Part shown: one piece after another, positions 27,818-36,978 of the stretch
How positions within the stretch are numbered: position 1 is the first letter of the stretch
Layout of the letters: each line of letters starts with the position of its first letter
NCBI GenBank assembly: GCA_937883755.1
Contig: CAKZYA010000012.1
Span: 59,143 to 123,142 of the forward strand
Source of the DNA: an uncultured Flammeovirgaceae bacterium
GTDB lineage: Bacteria; Bacteroidota; Bacteroidia; Cytophagales; Cyclobacteriaceae
DNA length: 64,000 nt
Direction of reading: 5' to 3'
The notes under the pieces: generated by a model
What the model was told of the DNA's origin: nothing
The model's database searches: none
Seen by the model: only the letters and a program-made list of their open reading frames with translations
Program-made: the position numbers and the translations under genes

Positions 27818-29459
27818 AAGGAATATCGTGCAATAACCAGGAATTTGGATCAATAACCACATCTTTTACTCTGGATTTTACGCTTAAAGTGAAGGTTTCT
27901 TCAAGTTCGTTAACATTGACGGATTGTACTTCCAATTTGGAACTATCATCGTAGCGAATACCGATTTGAAGGGGAAATGTATAAGCTTCTGAGGTTTGGG
28001 TTTGTCTAATTTTGACTTTCAGCTTTTTTCCAACCCCTTGGTATTTCCAGTTACTCTCTAAAACCGGATAATCAGAACGGTACAACCACTGAGAAAAAAA
28101 TTCTGAAAGGTCGCGCCTTGATAATTTACTGGCTAAAGCAATAAAGTCATTTGTTGAAGCATTTTGGTGCTTGTAGCGGTCAAAGAACTGCCGAAGCACA
28201 TTGAAAAATACTTCATCACCCACAGTAAACCGTAGCATATGCAGTACCCAGGCGCCCTTTTGGTAGGTATTGGCATTGAGTAATTGGAAAAGATTCGACT
28301 CATCAGAGTCTACTACTTTAGCTTCAGGAGATTGGAGGTGAAAAGTGAAAATACGTTCTTTATCAGCCACAATCCGATTAGCCATACTATCTCGACCGTA
28401 GGTATACTCAAAGTAGAGGTGGGTGAGGTAAGTGGAAAAACCTTCGCTCAGCCATACATCAGCCCAGTTTTTTTCCGAAACCGAATTACCAAACCATTGG
28501 TGGGCTATCTCATGAGCAATTAATGCTTCAATAGAAGGTTGATCAATAATCACTGATTCATTGTAAAAGATCGCCGTAGCATTTTCCATTCCTCCGTATT
28601 GGGTTTTGGACTGTACGTTAGCAAGCTTCTGGTAAGGGTAGGGTCCAAGAATATTTTCGTAAAATAATAGAACATCTGCCGTGGGGGTAAAGCGATCAAA
28701 ACCTACCTCTCGGTCTTCTGGGTATACCCAATTCTCAATAGTAATTGATTGGCTCTGGGGAGGATACTGTACCGCAAACCGGGCAGCGCCAAATACCATT
28801 ACTTTGGTGGGGATGGGCTGGGAAATAGCCCAATGAGTTAGCTTATATCTATCTCGCGGATGACTGTTAGGCAGTAAGTAACTTTCTTCTACCAATCTTC
28901 CGTTGGAAACTACTTGATAATGCGCTGGAGCAGTTACGATAAACTCACAGGTAGCCTTATCAGAAGGATGATCGTGAGTCGGCAACCAGAAATGAGCCCG
29001 ATTTGGCCAGTTATCACCAAAAAAGGTTCGGTCACCGTACTGGTTTTTCTCGATAATGAGTCCGTCAGATGGAATACCGTGGTATCTGATAGTAAATGTT
29101 CCCTCAGAAACACCTTGGGTGGTTTCCGGAGTCTGGATAATTAGGGTGTGATCTCTATGAGTGAAGGTGACTGGTTTATTGTTGAAAAGTAATTCGTCTA
29201 CGATCATACCTTGAACACGAGTGCTATCCAGGCCAGATAAGTGTAAAACTACGGGTTGAGCACGATTGGAGGGTAAGGAAGCAAATACATCAGTCTCTCC
29301 CTGAATCTCATCAGTATAATCATGAATTGTCAGTTGAAAAACATAATGCAAAACATCTACGGTAGAAGTAGGAAGAGTGACAGACTGCGAAAACCCCTGA
29401 GCGTATGAAATCGTCAGTAAGAAAAGAGTAATTAGTCTCATGTGGAAATTCTTTTCCAT
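27804..29459 (-). CDS. M1 family metallo-aminopeptidase, secreted
   Basis: This 551-residue protein has an N-terminal signal peptide; the ATG at 29441 would also fit and gives a tighter signal. The M1 hallmarks are the GGMEN exopeptidase motif at 289-293 and zinc ligands HEIAH (316-320) followed by Glu339 in WLSEGFSTY, the usual 18-residue spacing. The N-terminal beta-sandwich and a C-terminal helical/beta part (about 430-551) complete the protein. It is shorter than full-length aminopeptidase N and likely removes N-terminal residues from peptides in the periplasm. Confidence 0.9.
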   Translation of the reverse strand: MEKNFHMRLITLFLLTISYAQGFSQSVTLPTSTVDVLHYVFQLTIHDYTDEIQGETDVFASLPSNRAQPVVLHLSGLDSTRVQGMIVDELLFNNKPVTFTHRDHTLIIQTPETTQGVSEGTFTIRYHGIPSDGLIIEKNQYGDRTFFGDNWPNRAHFWLPTHDHPSDKATCEFIVTAPAHYQVVSNGRLVEESYLLPNSHPRDRYKLTHWAISQPIPTKVMVFGAARFAVQYPPQSQSITIENWVYPEDREVGFDRFTPTADVLLFYENILGPYPYQKLANVQSKTQYGGMENATAIFYNESVIIDQPSIEALIAHEIAHQWFGNSVSEKNWADVWLSEGFSTYLTHLYFEYTYGRDSMANRIVADKERIFTFHLQSPEAKVVDSDESNLFQLLNANTYQKGAWVLHMLRFTVGDEVFFNVLRQFFDRYKHQNASTNDFIALASKLSRRDLSEFFSQWLYRSDYPVLESNWKYQGVGKKLKVKIRQTQTSEAYTFPLQIGIRYDDSSKLEVQSVNVNELEETFTLSVKSRVKDVVIDPNSWLLHDIPSTKK

Positions 29460-29542
29460 GATGTGGTTTTCTGGCTAGAGCTGAAATTTAGAAAAGAAAG
29501 CTATGATTTGGTAGGCACATTTAACTTGGAAGGTACAACGCT

Positions 29543-30103
29543 ATGAAAAAGTTATCTAAATCGCGAATTATTGACCTGGGATTACTCATTTTTATTATTC
29601 TCATGTTGGCAGTACCTAGCTTACGGCTGGTAGTAATGAGTAATTTACAGGCAGTGCTGCTGCGTACTGGTTTGTTTAATGCAACAGCTAGCCAAGATAG
29701 ATCAAACGAGTTATTTACTCCATCACTAGTCTTACAAGACACTACTGGGCAACAGTTTGAGATAGCCGACTTGCAGGGTAAAGTATTGTTCGTAAATGTT
29801 TGGGCTACCTGGTGCCCACCTTGCCTGGCTGAAATGCCTGAAATTACGAAACTCTATCAGGAGCTAGGGCAGGAAGTTGAGTTTTTGATGATCTCGGTGG
29901 ATAACAATCAGCAGAAAGCTCGGCAGTGGATTCGCACTGAAAAATTTCCTGCCCCGGTGTACTTTCCTCAGCGGATGAGCTTAGAGTACGAGGCAATTCC
30001 TACTACCTGGGTAATTGACCGCGATGGAAAAGTAGTTTTCAAGCAGACAGGTATGGCTCAGTATAACACTGCTCGCTTCAAAGAATTTTTACGTTCGCTC
30101 TAG
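29543..30103 (+). CDS. TlpA/ResA-like thioredoxin-fold protein
   Basis: This 186-residue protein has one N-terminal membrane anchor (about residues 9-30) and a thioredoxin-like domain with WATWCPPCLAEMP (active cysteines 91 and 94). The cis-proline region is AIPTTWVIDRDGKVV. TlpA/ResA proteins are periplasmic thiol oxidoreductases, often reducing cytochrome c or apo-proteins. It stands alone: the next gene converges and overlaps it by 4 bases. Partner proteins cannot be identified here. Confidence 0.87.
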   Translation: MKKLSKSRIIDLGLLIFIILMLAVPSLRLVVMSNLQAVLLRTGLFNATASQDRSNELFTPSLVLQDTTGQQFEIADLQGKVLFVNVWATWCPPCLAEMPEITKLYQELGQEVEFLMISVDNNQQKARQWIRTEKFPAPVYFPQRMSLEYEAIPTTWVIDRDGKVVFKQTGMAQYNTARFKEFLRSL

Positions 30104-31488
30104 GATTTTACGGTTTTCTGAGTGTCTGACTCTTTCATCCGAACAAAATAATCTTGAGCTGCTGCACGTACCTTAGGGGCTAAGAATAAAGCTGAGATCA
30201 TGGTTGGGATAGCCATTAGGGCGTACATGCCATCTACCAGATAAATCACCGCTTGCAACGTAGATACTGAAGCTACTACTATTGTCAAGATGTAAAAATA
30301 ATTGAACCAGTGTGCGCGATGTGCCCCAGCGAGGTAAGAAAAAGACTTGGTGCCGTAATAAGATAGCGTAAATAGGGAAGATAACGAGAAAAACACCACG
30401 CAGAGTAGTAGCAAGTATCCGCCAAACTGTTCGCCCGGGAAAGCGATATTAAACGCATCAACAGTAAGTGTAATGCCCTCCATACCCTGTACTTGCCAAA
30501 CATCCGTCACCAAGATCGCCAAGGCAGTCATCGTACAAACTACCAACGTATCAATCGCGGGACCAAGCATAGCGACTAAGCCTTCCCGGACAGGTTCATT
30601 GGTTTTGGCAGCACCATGCGCCATGGGGGCAGTACCAATACCCGCTTCATTGGAGAAGGCTGCTCGTTGGGCTCCTACAATAATGATTGATCCTACGGCT
30701 CCCCCTAGTACGGAGGTAGCAGTGAATGCATCGGTTACCACCAAACTGAGTGAAGGAAGAATTTGCTCAGCGTTAGCAAACAAGATATAAATTACTGAAA
30801 CTACGTAAATGGCGACCATCGCCGGAACCATACGGCTGGCTACTTTCGCAATTCGTTTAATACCACCAAAAATTACAATGGCTACCAGCGTAGACACGAT
30901 GAGTCCCAAAGTAAGATTTAGTCCAAAGCTTTCTGATACGCCCATCGGAAGCAAAACCACATCTTTGATAACCCGGCCAAGCTGATTAGCATTGACCATC
31001 GGAAGGGGGCCGATCAATCCGGCAATACAGAAAAATACTGCTAGAGGTTTCCACTGTTTGCCTAACCCTTTTTCAATCACGTACATAGGGCCACCCTGAA
31101 CCTGCCCGGCACTATCTTTTCCCCGGTACATGATGGCGAGGGTACAGGTAAAAAATTTGGTAGCCATACCTAGAAAGGCACTTACCCACATCCAAAAGAG
31201 CGCACCCGGTCCGCCCACGGTAATAGCCACAGCCACTCCAGTGACATTACCCATGCCAACCGTAGCGGCTAACGCACTAGCAAGTGCTTCGAAGTGACTG
31301 ATTTCGCCTGGATCATTAGGATCGTCGTATTTTCCCCGTAGCACATCAATAGCGTGCTTAAAGTGGCGGAAAGGGAGAAAGCGGGAGTAGAGCATGAAAA
31401 ATAGCCCGCCTCCGAGCAACAACACTAAAAGGTGTGTGCCCCAAGCCCAGCTACTAAACTGCTCTAAAATGGATTCAACTTGTCTCAA
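30100..31488 (-). CDS. sodium/alanine (AGCS) symporter
   Basis: This 462-residue membrane protein has about 11 hydrophobic segments. Family motifs are GMGNVTGVAVAITVGGPGALFWMW (near residues 77-100), GGPMYVIEKGLG and GAQRAAFSNEAGIGTAPMAHGAA (about residues 272-294), the AGCS signature. It imports alanine or glycine with sodium. The start is a TTG at 31488, the only start-like codon before the first helix. The 3' end overlaps the TlpA-like gene tail to tail by 4 bases. Confidence 0.93.
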   Translation of the reverse strand: MRQVESILEQFSSWAWGTHLLVLLLGGGLFFMLYSRFLPFRHFKHAIDVLRGKYDDPNDPGEISHFEALASALAATVGMGNVTGVAVAITVGGPGALFWMWVSAFLGMATKFFTCTLAIMYRGKDSAGQVQGGPMYVIEKGLGKQWKPLAVFFCIAGLIGPLPMVNANQLGRVIKDVVLLPMGVSESFGLNLTLGLIVSTLVAIVIFGGIKRIAKVASRMVPAMVAIYVVSVIYILFANAEQILPSLSLVVTDAFTATSVLGGAVGSIIIVGAQRAAFSNEAGIGTAPMAHGAAKTNEPVREGLVAMLGPAIDTLVVCTMTALAILVTDVWQVQGMEGITLTVDAFNIAFPGEQFGGYLLLLCVVFFSLSSLFTLSYYGTKSFSYLAGAHRAHWFNYFYILTIVVASVSTLQAVIYLVDGMYALMAIPTMISALFLAPKVRAAAQDYFVRMKESDTQKTVKS

Positions 31489-31550
31489 TAGCTTGATAAG
31501 GATAGTTTACAACAGCGGTGAATATACTGATTCCTCACCAAACGATAAGA

Positions 31551-32000
31551 CTAACCTACCAGCTTTTTCCAGTCGCGGTAACGGAGAGTGATGTTTTGGG
31601 AAATATTATTATAATTTTCCCAGGTATCCTTTACGTGGTAAAGCGATGGCAAATTATTGGAAAGTAACTCTTCGTAGTCTTTGCGATAGAGGCCACCGCC
31701 GTAGTAATAAAAAGTGAATAAATTACCATCTTCACTGAAAAGCTCATGACCGAGATAGCCATCCCATATTTCGCTGAGAATGGTACAGGAAATATCCCGA
31801 TTCTTAAACCGAAAGATTTGAGTGTCGGCTTCATCCTCAAAATATTCGGAGTACAATTCATTGTCAATAATCCACCCTAGGTACATTCCAATGTGAACGT
31901 AGGCCTGTTCTATGGGAAGATCATTAGGAAAATTTCCCAGGAAATGGTTCTTGGCGTTGTCGTAAATACTTTTTCCCTTTGCGGATACTGTTTCGGCCAT
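31551..32000 (-). CDS. uncharacterised small protein, DUF7832-like
   Basis: This 149-residue soluble protein is rich in Tyr, Asp and Asn. The segment KSIYDNAKNHFLGNFPNDLP, then YVHIGMYLGWIIDNELYSE, matches what I recall as the DUF7832 group, typically annotated as hypothetical. No signal peptide or membrane segment is seen. Function unknown. It stands 62 bases upstream of the symporter gene on the same strand and could share its transcript. Family assignment is moderate. Confidence 0.6.
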   Translation of the reverse strand: MAETVSAKGKSIYDNAKNHFLGNFPNDLPIEQAYVHIGMYLGWIIDNELYSEYFEDEADTQIFRFKNRDISCTILSEIWDGYLGHELFSEDGNLFTFYYYGGGLYRKDYEELLSNNLPSLYHVKDTWENYNNISQNITLRYRDWKKLVG

Positions 32001-32121
32001 AATCTTTTTTGAACAAAGGTAGGGTATTACCTGTAGCGATTTTGTGAAGTTTCAACCATTTTATTACGCTTGTGAAGTTTTTCTCGATTCGTAGTATTAG
32101 TCATAAAACGTCTATCACACC

Positions 32122-32631
32122 ATGATTCTAGCTAATTATATTCGCGATATTAAGGATTTCCCCCAACCGGGTATTTCCTACAAAGATATTACCCCACTAC
32201 TTAGTAACCCTGCCGCTTTTCGGGAAGCGGTGGCTCAACTAAGTAATTCATTGACTCTGAAACCAGATAAAATTGTTGGAGTAGAATCCCGAGGCTTTAT
32301 TCTCGGAGCTGCTTTAGCCGATCGATTAGGTATTGGTTTTGTGCCCATCCGTAAGAAAGGAAAGTTGCCTTCGCAAACATTACAACAAGAGTATAATCTA
32401 GAATACGGAACTGACTGTCTGGAAATACATCAGGATGCTATCCAGCCTGGTGAAAAAATAGTAATTCACGATGATGTATTAGCTACCGGAGGAACTGCCG
32501 CTGCTGCCTGCGAACTGGTGCAGCAGTTGGGTGGGGAAATTATACAGGTTTCTTTCCTGATAGAGCTAACCTTCCTCAACGGAGGTGAAAAGTTTGACCA
32601 ACACGCTATTTTCAGTCTGCTTAAATATTAG
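32122..32631 (+). CDS. apt: adenine phosphoribosyltransferase
   Basis: At 169 residues it has the usual Apt length. It converts adenine and PRPP to AMP in purine salvage. Seen are YIRDIKDFPQPGISYKDITPLL at the N-terminus, the GVESRGFILGAALA segment, the RKKGKLP flexible loop and the PRPP-binding motif VIHDDVLATGGTAAA. The 3' end overlaps the converging SDR gene by 4 bases. No operon partner. Confidence 0.95.
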   Translation: MILANYIRDIKDFPQPGISYKDITPLLSNPAAFREAVAQLSNSLTLKPDKIVGVESRGFILGAALADRLGIGFVPIRKKGKLPSQTLQQEYNLEYGTDCLEIHQDAIQPGEKIVIHDDVLATGGTAAAACELVQQLGGEIIQVSFLIELTFLNGGEKFDQHAIFSLLKY

Positions 32632-33329
32632 GCATTACCGTAGAGCTTGAATACGGTTTCTCGAAGTGGAGTACTTCTCGAGGAAGCTAAAAAGGCTACG
32701 GTTTCAGCTATCTGCGCGGGAGTCACCCAATCGCTAAAATCAGCATCGGGCATAGATTCCCGGTTGGGTGGCGTATCTAGTACACTCGGTACAACCATTG
32801 AGCACCGCACTCCAGTCTCGGTAGTTTTAGCATTGATTATTTCGTGAAGTTGAAATAGCAATGACTTAGAGAGAGAATATGAGACCATGCTAGCGCCTGC
32901 TGAGGACTGCAAAGCAGGACGGGCTCCTGCCATTACAATGTGGCCTCCCTGGTTCTGCTTTTGCATCTGAGCTGATAAGTTCTGACAACATAAGTAGGCG
33001 GTTAGAAAATTTAGTCGGTACATTTTCTCTAGGTCAGCTAAGCTAGTTTCAGCTAAAGTTCCCATAGCAAATCCACCTACCAGCAGAGCGGCAAAGTCAA
33101 TCTGACCATACGTTTCGGTAATGTAATCCACTAGTCGGCTTACCTCTTCTTCATTACTTACATCAGCAACATACTTTTCAAAATCCGGGTGATTATCAAA
33201 ATCTAGAGATTCTTCTGGAGTGAGTACAGTTCCTATCACTGTTGACTTCTCATCTAATAATCGAGAGGTTACGGCTTTGCCTAAGTGTCCGGATGCACCC
33301 GTGACTAGGATAATATTCTTTTGAGACAT
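32628..33329 (-). CDS. short-chain dehydrogenase/reductase
   Basis: This is a 233-residue classical SDR. TGASGHLG binds the cofactor. The Tyr-x-x-x-Lys active site is YSLSK, with an upstream Ser in LQSSAGASMVS. The N-terminal Asp/Ser distribution is not clear enough to say NAD or NADP. Substrate unknown. Transcribed toward and overlapping apt by 4 bases. Confidence 0.85.
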   Translation of the reverse strand: MSQKNIILVTGASGHLGKAVTSRLLDEKSTVIGTVLTPEESLDFDNHPDFEKYVADVSNEEEVSRLVDYITETYGQIDFAALLVGGFAMGTLAETSLADLEKMYRLNFLTAYLCCQNLSAQMQKQNQGGHIVMAGARPALQSSAGASMVSYSLSKSLLFQLHEIINAKTTETGVRCSMVVPSVLDTPPNRESMPDADFSDWVTPAQIAETVAFLASSRSTPLRETVFKLYGNA

Positions 33330-33468
33330 ACTTAAATAAAATTCGATCGTTCTAAGATATGAAGAGGTTTTTTGAAAAAATGTTTGCTAAACTATTCCAA
33401 TTTTAAGGTTTTTCTATTATATTAAATCTGAATCGAAAAAAATCAAGCTAACCTATGCTTGGTCAGTC

Positions 33469-33526
33469 GGCTCTCTGGGTATCTGTGCATACCACAAACT
33501 CACCACCGTTCGTTATCAGAGAGGCC
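33469..33526 (+). ncRNA. candidate structured leader of prkA
   Basis: An outer stem CTCTCTG (33471-33477) with CAGAGAG (33517-33523), extended by two G-C pairs across a bulge, encloses an inner hairpin GGTAT (33478-33482) / ATACC (33489-33493). The nested, adjacent stems suggest a real RNA fold in the 5' leader of prkA. No known riboswitch family is recognised. Confidence 0.35.
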
Positions 33527-33537
33527 CTTGTGCAGTA

Positions 33538-33600
33538 ATGAAGAAGTCACTTATTCGCACTACCATCCGAACAACCACCCTGTTACGTCAAAGTCGTTAA
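33538..33600 (+). CDS. possible Thr/Arg-rich leader peptide
   Basis: An ATG-started frame of 20 codons ends at TAA and lies 53 bases before prkA. Five of its residues are Thr (two of them adjacent, then three adjacent) and four are Arg. Its end overlaps the TTACGT/ACGTAA inverted repeat. A Thr- and Arg-rich short ORF in front of an amino-acid-starvation operon resembles attenuation leader peptides, but the frame could be chance. No Shine-Dalgarno sequence is visible. Confidence 0.3.
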   Translation: MKKSLIRTTIRTTTLLRQSR

Positions 33601-33645
33601 CGTAATCTGTTTACTGTACCTTAATTTATTTTCCCAATAAATCTT

Positions 33646-33651
33646 AGGAGG
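33646..33651 (+). promoter_or_regulatory. Shine-Dalgarno-like AGGAGG before prkA
   Basis: A perfect AGGAGG is unusual for Bacteroidota. It ends only 2 bases before the ATG at 33654, tighter than the usual 5-9 bases, so its effect on translation is uncertain. Confidence 0.5.
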
Positions 33652-33653
33652 AT

Positions 33654-35582
33654 ATGAGTGTATTAGACAAAATAAAAACCAATTACAGTGCTTCATTTAG
33701 TGAGATGACCCTCGCTGAGTTTTTAAAGGAGTGTAAGAAAGACCCCATGATGTATGCTAAACCTTCGGAGCGAATTCTGAAGGCCATTGGCGAGCCCGAA
33801 CTGGTAGATACCCGAGATGACCCTCAGCTAAGCCGGATATTTTCTAATAAGGTGATTAAGCGATATCCAGCTTTTCGTGAGTTTTACGGAATGGAAGATA
33901 CCATCGACCAGATTGTTTCCTTCTTCCGCTATTCTGCTCAAGGTTTAGAGGAAAAGAAGCAAATTCTTTATCTGATGGGGCCAGTTGGAGGCGGAAAAAG
34001 CTCACTAGCTGAGAAGGTAAAACAATTAATGCAGGAAAACCCCATTTTCGTTCTGAAAGCTGATGGGGAATTGAGTCCAGTGTACGAAAGCCCTTTAGGT
34101 TTATTTTCTGATTACAAAAAGGAGTTAGAAGATGAGTACGGTATTCCAACTCGTTACTTACCGGCCTGTATGAGTCCCTGGGCTGCCAAGCGCTTGCGGG
34201 AGTTTGATGGTGATGTCAACAAGTTCAGAGTTGTTAAACTTTATCCATCGGTACAGAACCAAATTGGTATCTCTAAAACTGAGCCGGGAGATGAAAACAA
34301 CCAGGATATTTCTACGCTAGTAGGGAAAGTTGATATCCGTAAACTGGCAGAGTTTCAGCAGAGTGATCCAGATGCGTACTCTTACTCAGGGGCACTGTGT
34401 CTGGCTAATCAGGGAGTGATGGAGTTTGTGGAGATGTTCAAATCGCCTATCAAAGTGTTGAACCCGCTGCTGACGGCCACTCAGGAGAATAATTACAAAG
34501 GAACCGAACCCATCGGGGCTATTCCCTACGATGGAATTATTTTGGCGCATTCTAATGAGTCGGAATGGGCTAAGTTTGCTAACGATAAGAAAAACGAGGC
34601 CTTCTTGGATCGTATTTACAAAGTACAAGTTCCGTACTGTTTACGGGTTAATGAGGAGATCAACATCTATAAAAAACTGATTCGGGAAAGTTCGTTGGAT
34701 CAAGCACCATGTGCGCCACTTACGTTAGAATTACTTGCTCAGTTTTCGGTGATGACCCGGCTGAGAGTTCCTGAAAATTCCAGCTTATACTCTAAAATGC
34801 GGGTCTACAATGGCGAAGTGCTCAAAGAAACTGACCCCAATGCTAAGTCAATTCAGGAGTACCGCGATGATGCCGGAATCAATGAAGGGATGACAGGGGT
34901 TTCTACCCGTTTTGCCTTTAAGGTTCTTTCTAAGGTGTTCAATTTCGATAACGAAGAGCTGGCTGCTAACCCAGTACATTTACTCTACGTGCTAGAGCAA
35001 GAGATAGTGAAGCTAGAATTAGATGGGGAAACAGAAGAACGGTATTTAAACATTATTAAATCCATTCTAGCGACCAAGTACGCTGAGTTTATTGCCGACG
35101 AAATTCAGAAGGCATACATTGAGTCATACAGCACTTACGGGCAGAATATCTTTGAAAAGTACGTCATTTACGCCGACTACTGGATTCAGAACAACGATTA
35201 CCGCGACCCTGATTCGGGCGAAATACTTGATCGTAGCATTCTGAACGAAGAGCTGGAAAAGATTGAGAAGCCCGCTGGTATTGCCAATCCTAAAGATTTC
35301 CGAGCCGAGGTAACCAATTTCACCTTGCGCTATAAGGCCAATAATGGCGGGGAAACGCCGCGTTGGGATGCTTACGAGAAAATCAAAAACGTAATCGAAA
35401 AGAAAATCTTTACCAATACTGAGGATTTGCTTCCGGTGATTTCATTCAATGCCAAAAGCAACGAAGAAGACGAGCGCAAGCATCAGGATTTTACTCGCCG
35501 GATGAATGAACGAGGCTATACCGCTAAGCAAATCAGAATCTTAGTTGACTGGTTTATGCGAGTTCGTAAAACGATGGGATAA
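33654..35582 (+). CDS. prkA: PrkA serine protein kinase / AAA+ protein (YeaG)
   Basis: This 642-residue protein has the typical PrkA length. The N-terminal AAA+ part has a Walker A GPVGGGKS at 109-116, an ADGELSPVYESPLG segment and a long conserved region (LKSGALCLANQGVMEFVEMFK-like). The C-terminal PrkA domain follows (about 400-640). In Enterobacteria YeaG works with YeaH in nitrogen- and stationary-phase stress responses. In Bacillus PrkA affects sporulation. Here it heads the conserved module prkA-yeaH-spoVR. The start is fixed by the AGGAGG-ATG and by homologous length. Confidence 0.95.
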   Translation: MSVLDKIKTNYSASFSEMTLAEFLKECKKDPMMYAKPSERILKAIGEPELVDTRDDPQLSRIFSNKVIKRYPAFREFYGMEDTIDQIVSFFRYSAQGLEEKKQILYLMGPVGGGKSSLAEKVKQLMQENPIFVLKADGELSPVYESPLGLFSDYKKELEDEYGIPTRYLPACMSPWAAKRLREFDGDVNKFRVVKLYPSVQNQIGISKTEPGDENNQDISTLVGKVDIRKLAEFQQSDPDAYSYSGALCLANQGVMEFVEMFKSPIKVLNPLLTATQENNYKGTEPIGAIPYDGIILAHSNESEWAKFANDKKNEAFLDRIYKVQVPYCLRVNEEINIYKKLIRESSLDQAPCAPLTLELLAQFSVMTRLRVPENSSLYSKMRVYNGEVLKETDPNAKSIQEYRDDAGINEGMTGVSTRFAFKVLSKVFNFDNEELAANPVHLLYVLEQEIVKLELDGETEERYLNIIKSILATKYAEFIADEIQKAYIESYSTYGQNIFEKYVIYADYWIQNNDYRDPDSGEILDRSILNEELEKIEKPAGIANPKDFRAEVTNFTLRYKANNGGETPRWDAYEKIKNVIEKKIFTNTEDLLPVISFNAKSNEEDERKHQDFTRRMNERGYTAKQIRILVDWFMRVRKTMG

Positions 35583-35694
35583 GGAGAAAATAAGAACCGG
35601 GTCGCCGGGCGATACGAAATGTGAAACAAGAAGTGTGAAAGTGTGAAATCTTGTAGAGGCGTGATTCATCACGTCTTATTTTCAACGTAACTGT
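35583..35694. other. repeat-like spacer between prkA and yeaH
   Basis: This 112-base spacer shows repeated words (gtgtgaaa and variants three times) and the hairpin at 35657-35676. It is unlike normal operon spacing, which is short in this window. Confidence 0.6.
35653..35676. repeat. REP-like palindrome
   Basis: GTAGAGGCGTGA at 35653-35664 pairs in its last 8 bases with TCACGTCT (35669-35676), with one G-T pair and a 4-base loop. The form GTAGAGRCG...CGTCTC is reminiscent of dispersed REP-type hairpins that I recall from Bacteroidota and cyanobacterial genomes. Only one copy is seen here, so the family link is inferred. Confidence 0.4.
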
Positions 35695-36978
35695 ATGAGC
35701 AATAGTAATATTATCGACCGCCGTAAGAATACGAAAGGAAAGTCTATCAATAACCGTCAGAAATTTCTGAAGCGGGTAGAAGACCAGATTCGTAAGGCTA
35801 TCCCCGATATTATAAGTCAGGAATCCATCAAAGATGCCAGTCAGGGTGGTAAGGTCAAAGTACCGATCAAGGGTGTGAAAGAACCCACCTTTCATCATGA
35901 CCCTCGTTCCGGACGGAAGCAATACGTTCGCCCGGGAAACGATAAGTTTGGTGAAGGTGATAAAGTGCCTAAACCAGAGGACGGAGGACAGGGATCTGGG
36001 CAGGGGCGAGGTTCAAATAGTCCCGAAGTGACTGAGGATGATTTCGTGGTAATCTTGAGTCGTGAAGAATTTATCAAATACTTTTTCGACGATCTAGAGC
36101 TGCCCAATTTGGTAAAGAAGTACATGCAAAGTACGGTGAGCTACCGCAACCAACGAGCGGGCTATACTAAAAATAGCGTTCCTTCGCGCTTGAATATCAA
36201 GACCAGCTATCGCCAGTCACTCGCCCGCCGGATTTCCATTCAAGGGGCTTACGAAGCTAAGATTAAGCAGCTAAAAGACCAGCTAAAGAAAACGAAGAAG
36301 GAAGAAGAAAAAGAAAAATTGCAATTGGAGTTAGAGAAGTATGAAAAAATGCGGCTGACCATTCCATTTTTTGACGATGTAGACTTACGGTACAACCACT
36401 ACGAGCAAGTGCCGGAGCCAACTACTGCGGCAGTGATGTTCTGTATCATGGACGTATCAGCTTCGATGGGGTATCACGAAAAAGATATTGCTAAGCGGTT
36501 CTTCACGCTACTTTATATATTCCTAACTCGCCAGTACCAAAAGGTTGAGATAGTGTTCATCCGTCATCATACCGAGGCCAAAGAGGTCGATGAGGAAGAG
36601 TTTTTCAATTCTCGAGAAAGTGGAGGAACCATTGTGGCCCCCTCACTGAAACTGATGAAAAAAATTGCTCAGGAGCGTTACACTGATAATCGGTGGAATA
36701 TTTACTGCTGTCAGGCCTCCGATGGTGATGTATGGTCAAACGGCGATGCTATTGAGTGCAGTCAACTGCTTAAGCAGGAAATATTGCCTACTGTGCAGTA
36801 CATGGCCTATATTGAAATTAAAAACCGAGGACTGGAAGGATACCTCTGGCACGCTTACAAACGGCTACGTGGAGCGGAAAACTTCGCTATGCGAAATATC
36901 AACGATGTGAGCCAAATCTGGCCAGTATTCCGGGCTTTGTTTAAAAAGAAAAATTTGGTGGAAGAGAAAGCAGCGTAA
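35695..36978 (+). CDS. yeaH: YeaH/YhbH (DUF444) VWA-type protein
   Basis: This is a 427-residue protein. The N-terminal half contains a Gly-rich, low-complexity linker (about 85-112) and a charged coiled-coil (about 187-220, KKTKKEEEKEKLQLELEKYE). The C-terminal half is a von Willebrand-A-like domain with a MIDAS-type DVSAS at 253-257. DUF444 proteins act with PrkA in stress responses; partners are not fully known. It lies 112 bases after prkA and 125 bases before spoVR, with repeat-like spacers on both sides. Confidence 0.92.
   Translation: MSNSNIIDRRKNTKGKSINNRQKFLKRVEDQIRKAIPDIISQESIKDASQGGKVKVPIKGVKEPTFHHDPRSGRKQYVRPGNDKFGEGDKVPKPEDGGQGSGQGRGSNSPEVTEDDFVVILSREEFIKYFFDDLELPNLVKKYMQSTVSYRNQRAGYTKNSVPSRLNIKTSYRQSLARRISIQGAYEAKIKQLKDQLKKTKKEEEKEKLQLELEKYEKMRLTIPFFDDVDLRYNHYEQVPEPTTAAVMFCIMDVSASMGYHEKDIAKRFFTLLYIFLTRQYQKVEIVFIRHHTEAKEVDEEEFFNSRESGGTIVAPSLKLMKKIAQERYTDNRWNIYCCQASDGDVWSNGDAIECSQLLKQEILPTVQYMAYIEIKNRGLEGYLWHAYKRLRGAENFAMRNINDVSQIWPVFRALFKKKNLVEEKAA

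Larger units (their letters stand above)
33330..33653. other. intergenic region, 324 bases: prkA leader
   Basis: The SDR gene and prkA are divergent here. The prkA-proximal 190 bases hold a foldable element (33469-33526), a 20-codon ORF (33538-33600) and a palindrome CGTTAACG (33595-33602) flanked by a TTACGT/ACGTAA inverted repeat (33583-33588, 33600-33605). The SDR-proximal part is AT-rich and contains nothing else I can support. Confidence 0.6.

Noticed and set aside
32014..32021. TACCTTTG (minus strand) as promoter of the DUF7832-like gene
   Set aside because: The -7 match is good, but no -33 TTG is found within 17-23 bases.
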